Of a stretch of 64,000 nt of DNA, positions 21,346 through 32,890 are shown piece after piece. The stretch's first letter is position 1; every line of letters begins with the position of its first letter. A model generated the notes under the pieces. That model did not search any database. It was not told where the DNA came from and saw nothing but the letters and a program-made list of their open reading frames with translations. The stretch spans positions 12,173,072 through 12,237,071 of the forward strand of contig JAJEKV010000040.1 of NCBI GenBank assembly GCA_021234155.1. Reading direction: 5' to 3'. Origin of the DNA: Isoetes taiwanensis (lineage: Eukaryota; Streptophyta; Lycopodiopsida; Isoetales; Isoetaceae). A program made the position numbers and the translations under genes.

Positions 21346-22755
21346 ATGGGTCGGAAAATAAAAGAGGGAGCGCCTAGGAGTAAGGAAAATGAGCGCAGAC
21401 GTAACTGGTATGCAAATTTACCGGAAGAAAAGAAAGCTGAAATGAGACAAAAGCAGCGGGAATATGCAAAAGCCCGACATGCACAAAGAAAGAGTGAATT
21501 AGGTGGGGAGGAAGGGGCCTCAAAATGTAATTCAGGGGTGCCTATATCCGAGAATGTCAGTGCAGGTACCTATGAGACAGACTGCTCATGTACTTACAAT
21601 GCACCTGATTTGAGCACATTGAACGCAAGTGTAATAAACAGCAGTGATGTAGTTGAAGACGCTATCATCGTAGAGAGTTTAAAAAATGTTGAAACAATGT
21701 CTACTACGGATGTCCAACCGATGGTTATTAGTGATGGGCCATGCAACACTAGTCCTTTTATTCTGAAATTAGATGTAGCATGCCCTAAAAATGGCGTTGA
21801 CAAGGAAGCTAAGCCCATGGAAGAAGGTATGCGTAGGAGTGAATGAAGTGAGTATCAACGCAAATGGTATAGAGAATTACCAGAGGCCCGGAAAAATGCG
21901 ATGAGACAGAAAAAACGAGAATATGCAAAAGCTCGGAGAATGGCGAAGCTGAATGTCGAGGGAGAGGAGTTGGTTAATGTGGACATGAGTCCTGGTGCAG
22001 ATGATATAGTGGCACTTAGTAAGCCGAATATCGAGGGAGAAGAGTTGGCTAATGTGGCCATGAATCTTGGTGCAGATGATGCAATGGTAACCAGTGAGTT
22101 AAACATGGAAGGAGAAGAATTAGTTGATGTGGCCATGAATGCTGCTGCAGATGATGCAATGACAACCAATAAGCTAAACATTGAAGAAGTAGAGGTTGAT
22201 AGGGCAAGGGAATTAAATGAGATGTATGCCAGCGGCCCTGCTATTAGTGTATGTTCAGACCTTCAGAATAGAAGGGCTAAGAATGCTTCACTGCAGCGAA
22301 ATTATCGTGCACGACGGAAACATGCATCGAAGAAACATAAAGGATGTGAGAGTGCAAAAGAATATTGGGAAATGAAACGTACACAAATGGACTTGGCAAA
22401 CAGTACTAAGAGATTCGACGGAGGTAACTGGTCAAAGGTTTGTTGTAATTGTGGAGTTGAATTAATGAAAGATGAAGCTGATTCTTTTTGTTGTAACAAT
22501 GGAAGTCGTATACTGCCAAAGCTCCCTGCCCTGCCACCGGCATTAGTACTTTTGTACAATATAAATGGGTTCAGTCAATTGAGTAGAAAAGTAAACCGAT
22601 TATTCTCGTTTACTGCTTTGTGTGTATGTGGTCAGTTTATTAAGCTGAAAACACCATCATCGGTTGCAATGATGGGACGGGCATATCATCAAATCTTCCC
22701 ATCATCGATGCCTCACCAACCTTTACACTGGTATATCATTGCACACCACTCATAA
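21346..22755 (+). pseudogene. Helitron-like transposase N-terminal region, truncated
   Basis: Two open blocks, 21346-21846 and 21850-22755, are in the same frame and separated by one TGA (21844-21846). Each begins with a basic helical repeat (RRRNWYANLPEEKKAEMRQK; YQRKWYRELPEARKNAMRQK) of the kind that precedes Helitron helicase proteins, and a third decayed copy lies at about 22270-22330. Then come a zinc-finger region (CCNCGVELMKDEADSFCC) and the Helitron-like signature with LPALPPAL and a GRAYHQIF block equivalent to the usual G-x-x-YH-x-I motif. The sequence breaks off before the HUH replication-initiator motif and the helicase. Known role of the family: rolling-circle transposition. It is truncated here, so no function is expected unless it works as a partial protein. 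Confidence 0.7.
21949..22190 (+). repeat. 75-bp in-frame tandem repeat within the Helitron-like ORF
   Basis: Units start at 21949, 22024 and 22099, with a partial unit at 22174. Each encodes 25 residues of the form LN-x-EGEELV-x-V-x-M...GADD. The exact 75-bp period keeps the frame. Confidence 0.85.
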
Positions 22756-23440
22756 GAAAACATTTATGTTCATCAATCGATTCATCAACAACCGTTGAAG
22801 CCTTCATTTCTAAGAAAATCCTAGAAATACTAGAACTCTGCCTCAATTCTCCCAAGTCACGAACCACCTTCTTTGCCTCGGCAATAACCAATGACATGCT
22901 AAAACTCTTCCTTTGTTCCATGTAATCTGACATATTTCCAGTTGCCACTGGTCCTCTTAAACTGTTTTCACACAAGGCTTTACCCCGCATCTGCATCACG
23001 CCTCCTGCACATACCAGAAGCACATATCACAAATTAAATAAAAACAACTGCCACAAACACAACTGCTAGAACGATGAACGAACCGTGGATATCCTCTGCC
23101 ACCTTCTTCCCAGTTAAAGCCATCAAACACAACTGCTAGAACCATGAACGAACCGTGGATATCCCAGTTAAATATATGATCGCATGCAATAATGGTCCAC
23201 GTCTTCTCATCGTTCCCATCCCAGCTGGCCACCCAAGGATTTCTAATCTAAATTATTCGTTGCCAGCAAACTACACGTGCTCATCACAAAGCTGCATAAA
23301 CTTAATATAAATCTCTCACCCGCGTTTGCTCATGCCTCCTTCGGCCTCCAGTAGTCATCAAATTTTTGTTATTCCTTAGTTTATTTTCTTCTCTATTGAA
23401 AGTCCATGTATAGTCTAATCTGTTCTTTTTTTGACATGCA
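22756..23440 (-). other. possible gene fragment on the minus strand, with a 68-bp duplication
   Basis: Minus-strand open frames at 23023-22736 (containing QRKSFSMSLVIAEAKKVVRD, then FLEMKASTVVDESIDEHKC) and 23232-22996 (starting MASWDGNDEKTWT) may be parts of one gene, but I do not recognise it and see no clear splice junction. A direct repeat of CTAGAAC-ATGAACGAACCGTGGATATCC occurs at about 23066 and 23134. Confidence 0.3.
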
Positions 23441-23444
23441 GCAG

Positions 23445-23903
23445 TGGCACCTGCAAATATTCTCCAAGAACCGCTTCATGTGCCTCCTATTTCTGCTGGT
23501 ATTCTCATAAAGCCTTATCCTTTTGAATGTAAATTCTGTTTTATCAAACCCATACTAATATTCTAATTCCTGCTTCCTCTAATGTTTAGTACCTCCATCT
23601 GATGATATGGAGCAAGATAGACAGGGACCACATCTCCCTAAACGAAGACATACTCATCATGTTTGTGTGCATCTCATAGCACCAGCTGCTCCTCCACTCA
23701 CTCCTATTCAGAAAATCCGTCAACGGCTTCATGATTTGAAAGAAGATTACAAGTACATGATGTCTGCAACAGCTGATCATTACAAGGTCCTCACAAAGTT
23801 GATGGGTGAGCATAAAGCAGATCTGGAGAAGTTAGAAGATGCTATCAAAATCTTAGATAGCGAAGGTAATTTTGTTGATGCTGAGAAAGCAAAGGCTATT
23901 TAG
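23445..23903 (+). CDS. two-exon coiled-coil gene fragment, C-terminal part
   Basis: Exon-like segments 23445-23498 and 23590-23903 are joined by a GT-AG intron of 91 bp in phase (...PPISA / VPPSDD...). The second exon ends with a TAG at 23901-23903 and encodes a predicted coiled coil (KIRQRLHDLKEDYKYMM, then KADLEKLEDAIKILD). An AATAAA polyadenylation-like signal follows at about 23986. The 5' exons were not found. I do not recognise the family. It lies beside the Helitron-like ORF, so it could be a captured host gene fragment. Confidence 0.5.
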
Positions 23904-24161
23904 AAATCGGAGTATCCAGTCACCTATGTAAATAAATAATGATGTGTGAGTTTAAAATGTGTGTAAATGATGTGTGCTTATTTTGAATAAAGAGGATTTT
24001 AAATCGCCATCAGTCACTTATCTCAGTCCTTTTAATCTCTATCATTCACCTTTACCAGCTCTTTTCTTAAACAATCTTAAATAATGGAATATGGAATACA
24101 AGGTCTGTTCATTCCCCAGTACTTAGTGACTTGCTTTTATCTGTACAAAGAGTGTGAATAG

Positions 24162-24370
24162 TATGTTTGTTTCCAAAGTCCCATAACGTAATCCAGCACA
24201 GCTGATATGTGAATAAATAAAAAAGTATCTTTGTTTTCAAAGTCCCATAATATAATGCAACACAGCTGATATCTGAATAAATAAAAAACTATGTTTGTTT
24301 CCAAAAGCATGTTTGTTTCCAAACTCTCATAATCTAATGCAGCACAACTCATATCTACATAAATAAAAAC
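24162..24370 (+). repeat. degenerate minisatellite, 63-65-bp unit
   Basis: Units beginning ATGTTTGTTTCCAAA or close to it start at 24162, 24227, 24290 (partial) and 24309, each continuing into CCATAA-TAAT-CA-CACAGCTGATAT-TGAATAAATAAA with mismatches. Confidence 0.75.
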
Positions 24371-24469
24371 AGTTTCAATTGCCTCCTCATGCATATGCTT
24401 TCCAATATCATGTGCATACTCATGCATATCTGTTGCAGTATTCTTAAACACTGTATCAAGATATCCGTT

Positions 24470-24700
24470 GCAATATTCTTAAACACTGTATCAAGAAATC
24501 TACCTTTCCAACAAAACCTTTTATTCAACAGTATAAATTACAGAACATCTAGCAATTCTTCACAACAATACCAACCACAATTAGATTACCATGATCCCAA
24601 CCAAATCGAACACCTACAATACATAAATAAACATTGTATCAAGAAATCCACCTTTCCAACAAAACGTTTTATTCAACAGTATAAATTATAGAACATCCCA
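24470..24700 (+). repeat. direct repeat of about 65 bp, two dispersed copies
   Basis: The stretch with TATCAAGAAATC-ACCTTTCC and TTTTATTCAACAGTATAAAT occurs at about 24488 and again at about 24637, some 149 bp apart. Confidence 0.7.
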
Positions 24701-24712
24701 TGACTATAAACT

Positions 24713-25219
24713 TCAACAAAACTTCAAGACACACAACAAATACACCAAACCCAGATCACATAGCAATCCTTCACATAAGTCCCCTTGCATACTGTGACGA
24801 GCCTCTAGGATTTGCAGCAAACGGTGCAACCTCGTCAATTGCGCACTCAATTTACTTCCAGCTATGGTGAAATCGTCTGCAGCGCCTTTTATCCTCTTCA
24901 TCAGAATAGGCTTTCGCTTCGCCCCAGCAGCCTGCAAATGCACAACGGCTTCCCTAGCATACCTATGACGAACCCGTCTCCAGCCCTGAATATCCCGCTT
25001 TCTCCTGCTCATCTTCTTTTTCTCAGCTTTTACCTTATCCACGAGAACAGCCACATCGATTTGCTCGACCTTCTCTGCATCAATTAGCTCCACCTCCTTA
25101 ATGGCCGCATCGATTTGCTCGACCTTCTCCGCACCGACTTGCTCCACCTCCTTAATGGCCGCATCGATTTCCTCGACCTTCTCCACTTCTTTCAGAGATA
25201 CATCCACGTCGCCCTCCAT
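24713..25219 (-). CDS. small acidic/basic coiled-coil ORF with internal repeats
   Basis: The minus-strand frame from the ATG at 25219 (MEGDVDVSLKEVEKVEE) encodes 168 residues. The first 65 residues are 20-22-residue repeats around EKVEQIDAAIKEVE, reflecting a DNA repeat of about 60-63 bp at 25050-25195. A very basic middle (KKKMSRRKRDIQGWRRVRHR) follows, then a Leu/Arg-rich helix (SKLSAQLTRLHRLLQILEAR). The helix is repeated as a decayed paralogue at 30215-30330, so this is a dispersed family. The last ~20 residues may be beyond the true end. Function unknown; the basic centre could bind nucleic acid. Confidence 0.45.
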   Translation of the reverse strand: MEGDVDVSLKEVEKVEEIDAAIKEVEQVGAEKVEQIDAAIKEVELIDAEKVEQIDVAVLVDKVKAEKKKMSRRKRDIQGWRRVRHRYAREAVVHLQAAGAKRKPILMKRIKGAADDFTIAGSKLSAQLTRLHRLLQILEARHSMQGDLCEGLLCDLGLVYLLCVLKFC

Positions 25220-25384
25220 TACCGTCTCCAATTTTCCCTGCAATTTCCCATGCCCATAAAAACGTATCACAACGTACACGTGTACGCCACAATATTGCAT
25301 GATCCATCCATACATAAAAAATATAGGTCTGCGAAAATTTTCACCCACTATCCAATTAACTAACACAACACCAAGCACCAACAA

Positions 25385-26490
25385 GCTCTAACACCATAAT
25401 CTAAATAAAAAACATTCTTTATGAACCAATAACAATTACAATAATATCATGGGTTCAAAGCACAAACATAGCTATTCAGAGAAAACCTTGAACCTGACCA
25501 TAAAAACCTAACATCCAGAAAAGTAGCACTTTACTACAACAATTTAACAATAATACAACCAAAACAATGCAATCACAATATTACCCATTCCACAATTTTG
25601 CATTAATTCATACCATTTTTAGACCTAAATAGCAAGCATACTATAACTTAACTAATATTCAAACTCCCATAACCTACATATTGTATCAAGTCATCCAATT
25701 TTTGTTAACCCAAATGTCAACATTAAAATTAGCCTACGCACCATACCAATCTAAACAAACCTACATATTGTATCAAATCATCCAACATTAAAATTGACCC
25801 ACACAATAATTATCCAACTCTTCGACATAAGAACCAATCAATGCCATGCCCCAACCTAGCCTATCAAAATACTACTAAGATTGCAATGTGACAAAAGCAA
25901 GCCTACAACAAATGTCAGAGTGATGAACTACTTAGGCATAAAAGTTACTATAAAAATATTTAATCAAAGAAAATGTGTTCAATCGATCTACATAATGTGA
26001 GTAAGCTCTATATTTTCGATTAAAATACATCTTCTAAAATCATAGTATGATACATCCATAACATTTTTTGTTATGAGATTATTTGATTGGCTTTTATGTG
26101 CTTCTGCCCAATACTTCTAAATTGCATATCATCATATGGAAAACATATGTTGTGCCTTGCATTTTTTTGTTTGAGCCATTCTTACTATAGAGATTCAAAG
26201 TGTGCATGCCACTGATTCAATACCACAGAATTTTAGGTGGATCCTAAATATATAATACATGCTGCTATTCTAGAGAGTTGCCCTGTCGTTGTTAATCAAA
26301 TTCTGGAATTAGTCCCACCAAGTGAGTTGATGTTATCATAGCAAGTTGGCCGGACTTGCTAGATTACTTCGTTTCATGTGGTCGGGTTATTCCTAGAAGA
26401 TAGTAGCTTTATACATGGTTAACAATTATTGTCGTAATGATTCCGTCTCAGCAAGGTGATCAAGCCCACCAAGTGGACTCAATACGCTGG
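25385..26490. other. AT-rich non-coding
   Basis: No open frame of note, no RNA gene or repeat structure that I can support. Confidence 0.5.
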
Positions 26491-26497
26491 ACATGTG

Positions 26498-26875
26498 CTA
26501 ACAGTCATGTATAAGTCTAGCTAACCATGCAGTTTTTCCGTCCCACGCATTGAGGACTTCCTCAATTCCCGGGTGATAGCTCGTACAAGGCATGTACCAG
26601 AAATGCCTGACGACCATATCAGGCGTGATATCAGTTAAAGCCAATGCTACGTAATCTATATGACCGTATGCACTTGGGAGCGTGCTAGAAGTTCGTGGAG
26701 GTACCGGATACTCAATCGGTTTGTTGAAGGTGTGTTGTTCGTTGATGTAGAGGTTGGCTTTCTTCACTAAGGTCCTGCTATTAGCGACGGTTTGATGACG
26801 TAGCTGACAACTTGATGTCTCCTTGATCGCGTGACAAAAGTTTGAAAGAGATGCCTTCAAAAGAAAAAGATCCAT
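26498..26875 (-). CDS. hypothetical 125-residue ORF
   Basis: An uninterrupted minus-strand frame starting MDLFLLKASLSNFCHAIKE and ending LNAWDGKTAWLARLIHDC. No domain is recognised; composition is protein-like (balanced, with Trp, His and Cys). It lies just left of a MITE. Could be a fragment of a captured gene or chance. Confidence 0.25.
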   Translation of the reverse strand: MDLFLLKASLSNFCHAIKETSSCQLRHQTVANSRTLVKKANLYINEQHTFNKPIEYPVPPRTSSTLPSAYGHIDYVALALTDITPDMVVRHFWYMPCTSYHPGIEEVLNAWDGKTAWLARLIHDC

Positions 26876-26993
26876 GTTGAGTTCTTCATCTCGGCATCTA
26901 AAGGATGACCGTGGATTTTAATATTATCGCTCGAACTCCACAGAAGTCCCTATTATGGAGTCGATCTCTTATGGATAGAGAGGTCGCATCAAT

Positions 26994-27244
26994 GGGCAAA
27001 AGTATGCTGGTGGGTATCAAAAGCAGGCGTCCGGACACATGCTGACAGCACTCATATAGCACCCCATATGGCAGCTCGTTTAAGGTGTTACTGGTACTAG
27101 CACATGGTAATTAGGTAATCAATAGAAATATGTAACAACTCCAACTAATAACAAGTGGAATACTATGATAGAATAGTACATCCAGGGTGCTGATCTAAGT
27201 GCTGGGGCCGCGTTTTTTTGATACCCACTAGCATACTTTTGCCC
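26994..27244. mobile_element. MITE-like element with ~28-bp terminal inverted repeats
   Basis: The left end GGGCAAAAGTATGCT (26994) continuing to GTGGGTATCAAAA is matched by its reverse complement at 27217-27244 with one mismatch. CAAT flanks both sides (26990-26993 and 27245-27248), a possible 4-bp target duplication. At 251 bp with no ORF it fits a miniature inverted-repeat element; superfamily not assigned. Confidence 0.75.
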
Positions 27245-27248
27245 CAAT

Positions 27249-28118
27249 AGGTGAATTACTGATGTTATACTCCGAAATATACATATTATATTAACAATAA
27301 ATCACAATATACGCAAATTAAATGAAAAAACATTATGTAGTTAAACACATTTATCCAATTGTAAACGATACATACGCGCAGATGTAGATTATTTCTATTT
27401 GGTTATAGAGAGTGATACTCCCGACACTGGACACTGGAAGTTATTCCTTATGGTTTTCAAGTTCTTTGTATACGCCTATCAGGCTCGGCTTTTACTTGAG
27501 ACTTCTTTTTATTATACGATGCTATAAGTTTGATTGACTATAATTCTCTTGCTTACTGCTTTATATTCTTAAATAAGTCATGTATTGTTACCCTCAGTAG
27601 TACAGATACTCATCATATTTATATTATTATTATTATTATTATTATTATTTTTGTTTATTATGTTATACCATACAAACGTAGTCCTTTAGTCCTGACAACT
27701 GTTAATTCGCATATATACAGTGGATTATATGCGACATTGTTAGGTATATAGGCAAAGATTATTTAGACAGAGGGGTTCTTAGGTATTTATCATTCATATA
27801 ATTCCTTTATAATGATAATCCGAGTTGCATTATTCCTTCTAAAGGTTTTATAACGCATAGTAATTATATTCGTCGATTTCATTATATTAACACTTCATGA
27901 TTCTACACTTAAATATATATATATATATGGGTATCTTACATTTAGATGTGTATTCATTTCCGTCATTATTTACATATATTTGTATTTATAGACATTAAAC
28001 ACACATCCAAACTCTCCTATAGTTTTTTTGTTCCATTTAGAGACAGTAGTTACAGATACATACGTCATATTTTATTACGGCACCGATACGTCTCCCAGAT
28101 TGTTCATATGCGACACCG
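27249..28118. other. AT-rich non-coding with microsatellites
   Basis: Contains a TTA/ATT microsatellite at about 27623-27648 and an AT run at about 27910-27928. No gene seen. Confidence 0.55.
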
Positions 28119-28863
28119 TCAAGTTGATGTTGCCGATGGGGAGTTAGACAAAGGGTTTATCGGATGAGTGTCCGCCCGTGTTGTGGCCATGGGGCCTTCT
28201 TGTGTCACCAAAGGGCAGTTGAGAATACCATGTCCTCGATGAAAGCATCGGAAACAGGCCTTCTGATCCTCTCTGAGTGTCTCATATGATGGTGGTGGTG
28301 CTGGTGGTAGATGTGCGTGTGGAGTAGCCCTGAAAGTCGTTGGATCGATAGTCGAAGGTGCCTCCCTTGCCCATGAAAGAGCCCTTGCTGCAGCTGCCCC
28401 TGGTGATTTGGGGTGAGACGCACGCACCCTAGTCCGAAGATTACCGGGAAGTCCTTCAATGTACGGCTTTGAAGCTTGGCTTGTTGGAGGAGTGGGCATT
28501 CGAGACTCTACGTGGAATATAGCGAGCCTTGGAAACTTGAAGAATTGTGTTGAATCTGCACTTAATACCTATTATGCCATTAACTGCTGCGTATGCTGCC
28601 CACCAAGTACGAGCAGGACCGGTAAGGTGGCTAATCGGAAGTTCGGCGGTGGCTTCTTCAGTCATTGCATACGCTTCGGCAACCTCGCGAATCTGCTGCA
28701 TCCAAGATTCGGCATCCATGCCGGAGAATGGGAGGAGCTTTCGGTTACTCCAAATATCTTTCATGGGTTGAGTATCGAATTCGGAAGAGTCGCTGGTGTC
28801 TGAGGAAGACGTGGATGTGACTGCAGGGCATGGACGTTTAAGACGTTGAGAGTGCGCAGGCAC
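28119..28863 (-). pseudogene. retrotransposon gag fragment with zinc knuckle
   Basis: Two minus-strand blocks, 28863-28456 and 28499-28119, are joined by a frameshift. The first has the gag-domain pattern (KLLPFSGMDAESWMQQIREV, then LPISHLTGPARTWWAAY). The second has a CCHC zinc knuckle, CFRCFHRGHGILNC, spacing C-x2-C-x4-H-x4-C. These are nucleocapsid features of a Ty3/gypsy-type gag, from a family different from copies A-C. No LTR or pol piece is seen next to it. Confidence 0.75.
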
Positions 28864-28869
28864 ACGAGA

Positions 28870-30210
28870 ATCCGTAGGCGGAGGTGCGCATTTCTATCTA
28901 TAGATAAGAAACTTGTATGAAACAAATCAAGAATAATTGAGCATACACAATTAACATCCATGGGTAGAAGATCCTAACGGTGGTATGCGGAAACAAGATT
29001 ATCAGAGTGACACAATGGTAGTTTGGATAAGGAGAGTCGAAGTGAATGGTTTATCCAAAATTATAGGAGGTGCAATGATGATTCTAGGTACTTAGCAAAG
29101 TAAAGAGCATGATAAAACATGATAAGTTCAAAGCTAAGGAAAGGCGGAGTACGGATCATTAGGCAGAGGTCACCTAGTTGGAAGGTCACTACGCGCACAA
29201 ATTTGGGGGATGAGTTGCATACTGTGCGGGTATGATTACACGGGAAGTCTAGGTATGGCATAAGTTTGGTATAGAAGGGTATAAGAAATAACAATGCAAG
29301 GATCTATAAAGATGGTAAGACATAGAGATCAAATGACATATAGACTACTCATTATGTGTGGCTATCGAGGTGCAAAGGCTATGACTTTGACAAAGATTTA
29401 ATAGATGGCTAATGAAAAAGGATGGCAATTTTGATGATGGCATGGTAAAGAAAACGTGTGGAAAGAACTTCTGATATAAGGGGTGACTTGGAAGGTGCCT
29501 GGGTAATACTAAGTTTTGGGTAGAGTCATGTGGCGGTTCAAAGTGATACATGGAAGAAGCATCTAGCTAATTGAAGATTAAGGACAAGAATTTCTAGACT
29601 AGAATGGTTTACATGAGGAAAACAGAGCTACTACTGAATAGTAGAGAGATGGATTATTATATCCATTGAATACGGAGAGGAGGCATTTCCTCATCGTAAT
29701 GAATGGAGGTAGAATAAAAGGACAAGGTTGCATTCTAGGTGTTCTTAGATAAGATATCGTTTGCATCCCACGGCTACGAAGCTCCACGGCGAGCATCTGT
29801 CGCAGCGGGAAATAAGAAATGCAGTCTCCTCCTCCGAATGTCTGCCACGTTACCGAGACTATCATCGAGCTTGGGCATGTCGATGCAAGCGTTGTAAGAC
29901 GCTTGGCGAAGAAGAAAAACGATAGTGCAGGAGCAGTCGGCGGAGGTCGGCTACGGCAAAAATGCTTGCTCCGGCGGTTATGGCGAAAATGCTTGCTCCG
30001 GCTCATAACATCAAATTCAAAAAACCCTCAACTTGCACCGTAAAGACACACTAAAATTGGAACCTAAATTAAAAAATACAAACCTTACACCCTGATTCAA
30101 TACTCAACAAAATAAATCCATTAAAACCTCACCAGTATCCAATTCATCAAATTCATTAACACACAAATATGTACATCACGCGCTCAATATATACAAACAC
30201 ATAAAGCCCC
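28870..30210. other. no gene recognised
   Basis: Minus-strand frames at 29294-29061 (FVRVVTFQLGDLCLM, faintly like an integrase C-terminal linker) and 29551-29345 are too weak to call. A 20-bp sequence GGCGAAAATGCTTGCTCCGG or close to it is repeated at about 29955 and 29981. Confidence 0.4.
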
Positions 30211-30214
30211 CCTT

Positions 30215-30330
30215 ACATAAGTCCCATGTTGAATTGTGCAGCTGCCACCTGACGAGCCTCCAGAATTTGTAATAACCGATGCAACCTCAATAACTGAGCA
30301 CTTAACTTGCTTCCAGAGACATCGGCAGTT
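30215..30330 (-). pseudogene. decayed paralogue of the 24.7-kb coiled-coil ORF
   Basis: The minus strand encodes SKLSAQLLRLHRLLQILEAR followed by a short tail. It differs at a single residue from the helix in the ORF at 24713-25219. Upstream similarity is lost after about 30330. Confidence 0.65.
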
Positions 30331-30349
30331 CTTCCTTCCTTACACCCTC

Positions 30350-31110
30350 TTCTCCTTTCCGACTTTCATCAACATCCGCCTCCATCACATATCAAATCCC
30401 TCCAAAGTAAAAACACCTCACAAAGGCCTCAAAAGGGAAAATGTGTGTGTTTTTTTAAGAGTGTACTTACTAAGGACTTAGTGTAAAGACCTTGAAAGGG
30501 AAAATGTGTGATGTGTGTTTATCTGCTTAGTTCCTTTACCTTCGAGCGCCCCACCCAGTTCCTTCACCTTCGCCTTCGAGCGCCCCACCATTCTCACTCT
30601 CGTTGGGCGCCCCATTCTCACTCACTCTCGTTGGGAAGCGCCCCATTCTCACTCACTCATCCTTAGTTCATTGTGATTAGGTGTATTTTCATTCATTTTA
30701 TTATTTTCTTATTGGCTCGATCTTGCTTGATAGTACCTGTACCTGCGTAACATCACCCATCATGGTTAATCATACATCATACAACATAGACTCATCATAG
30801 AGACTCATAGAGACACACACCAAATACACACACACACCATACAACCCCCTAGGTCCTAGGTGGCCACCCTAGGAGTTGGAACATGTAGGCCTTCACTGAG
30901 TGTGCATCCCCTCAGGCCATGACTAGTACCTTTCTCGGCAAAGCCTTCCACAAATCCCCGCCCCACTTGCGTGGTTAAGAGAACCCTTGAATTAAGCACC
31001 ATCAAGGTCGTTAGTCACGTGATCAATGGCTCGTATCATTGTAAGGCATCCCCTACACGCACCATTGCCACTTTCCCAAGGGTGTCCCCAAGGGGTGCGA
31101 CGGCCAGGCT
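30350..31110 (+). repeat. first copy of a diverged ~700-bp direct repeat
   Basis: Shares CATCAACATCCGCCTCC (30369), TCATTGTGATTAG, CACACACACACCA, a GCATCCCC...GCCATGAC block and CACGTGATCAATGG with 32330-32890, in the same order. No ORF. Near 30540-30660 there is a small local tandem repeat of GCGCCCCATTCTCACTCACT. Confidence 0.6.
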
Positions 31111-32329
31111 AGTCACATGTTACTAGAATTTGAAAGTTAACTCCTTTTAAATGAGATTCCATAATTTGAAACATGCATGTGGCATATTTCTCACATGCTT
31201 CTTGACTTTTTTTTCCAAAACCTAAACCTTTTTTTCCCTTTTTTTAGACTATAAACCAAACCCAAGGCTAAAATTTAAAGATCATTTTTTGAAAAAAATA
31301 TGGTAGTAATTCCAAAATGGGAAAAAATTTGGATACCTAGGTTCAAAACATTGCTTTTATAAATAAGGAAGCAAAGATAACAAGAACATTGGTTTTATAA
31401 ATTAGGAAGCAAAAATAGCCATGTTGCTAATTCTTAGAATTAGCTATATCAATTTTGTTTGATGGATGTGAATTTGAATTTATAGCCAATAATCTAAAAT
31501 GTATAATGCAAATGTAGTGAGCATTTTAAGGAAATAGTGTTTTATTCTTGCATTTTAACCAAAAAGAGAACCTTGCAATAAATATTAAAAATATAGATGC
31601 ATTTCCAACCTAATAAATTCCTAGACGAATCCAAATTTGGTAAAATTTGCTCCTTATGAATTGTACTTTGAATCTTAGGTTTATTGTTTTGTAAAATTTT
31701 ATTGAATAATTGTCATTCATGTAATAAGGAGTTTGCAACAATTTGTTCTTAAATAGTTGCGAACTTTAGCCACCAACGGGAAGAAAATTTCGCCAATATA
31801 AGAATTTCATATCATATAAATTTTACATTTTAGCCAAGTGGGAAGATAACAAAAGGGTTTTATATTCTTGAAATTTCGCCTAATAAAAATTTATGAACTT
31901 TTATTTTCAAAGAATTTGCCATTCCTTAATTTGAATAGAAAAACATTTAGGACCCTTAAAATTTACCGCGATGGCATGGATCCATTTTCCAAAAGTAAAA
32001 TTTTTTTTTCCCTTTTCAACCTACTATAAACCTAAAACATGCCCAATTTTATGATCTAAGCCATGGATGCCTATTCCATGGCAGTATACCTAGTACATCT
32101 AAACAATATTTTTGCTTACTAACAACACCACTTCAACATCAAATATTTGTCCATCCCTGAGGAAAGTTGACTACCGAAAATGGGAAACCGTTTGCATGAT
32201 ATAATAGACCACATGGGCCCTACTAGTACATTGACTATTATAAATTAAGGAACCACCAAAGGAATTAAGATAGAATGAATGAATGAATGATTTTATCGGC
32301 TCTTCTTCCTTCCGAGGCCTATTCTCCTA
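31111..32329. other. AT-rich non-coding between the two repeat copies
   Basis: No coding or structural feature supported. Confidence 0.5.
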
Positions 32330-32890
32330 TGGGACCCATCAACATCCGCCTCCAACAAACTTATTTACCTTCGGGTTAAAACCCCCACAGCCAGAAGGGT
32401 GCCCCAGGGAATATCTAGCATAATGACAGGGGGTCATTTTTGTGTTTTTGTACGATATTTACAAAGGTTTTTCTATGATTTCATTCGTATTCATCTTGGT
32501 GTCATTGTGATTAGAGTGTATTTTCTTGACCATTCATTTTTTATGAGATCTTGCTTGATCGTACGGTCACGATTAAATTTGTAATGTTTTTAGCAGTTAT
32601 TCTTAAAAGGTTTGGAATTGGGCATACACACACACACCACCATCGAGGCCCTATGTAGTTAGGGTTTTTTTTTGTTTGAAATGGTGTGCATCCCCAAAAG
32701 CCATGACAAGGTTGCCAAACCTTCCAGATGCCCCCGCACTGGGGATGGTTAAGAGCCGTTGAGTTATGATCCGAGGAGGTCTCGGTTGGGCACCGTCACG
32801 TGATCAATGGGTCTCGCTTTCAATTGTCAAAAAGGGGTGTGAGGTAAGCACATTTTGTGCCCTTGAGGGTGTCCCCAAGATGATCGAGGC
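32330..32890 (+). repeat. second copy of the diverged direct repeat
   Basis: Counterpart of 30350-31110 with the shared blocks in the same order but many substitutions and indels. The pair could be old LTRs or copies of an unclassified repeat; termini could not be defined. Confidence 0.55.

Noticed and set aside
30540-30660. CRISPR-like array
   Set aside because: Only three imperfect GC-rich units directly abutting; a local tandem repeat in a eukaryotic genome.
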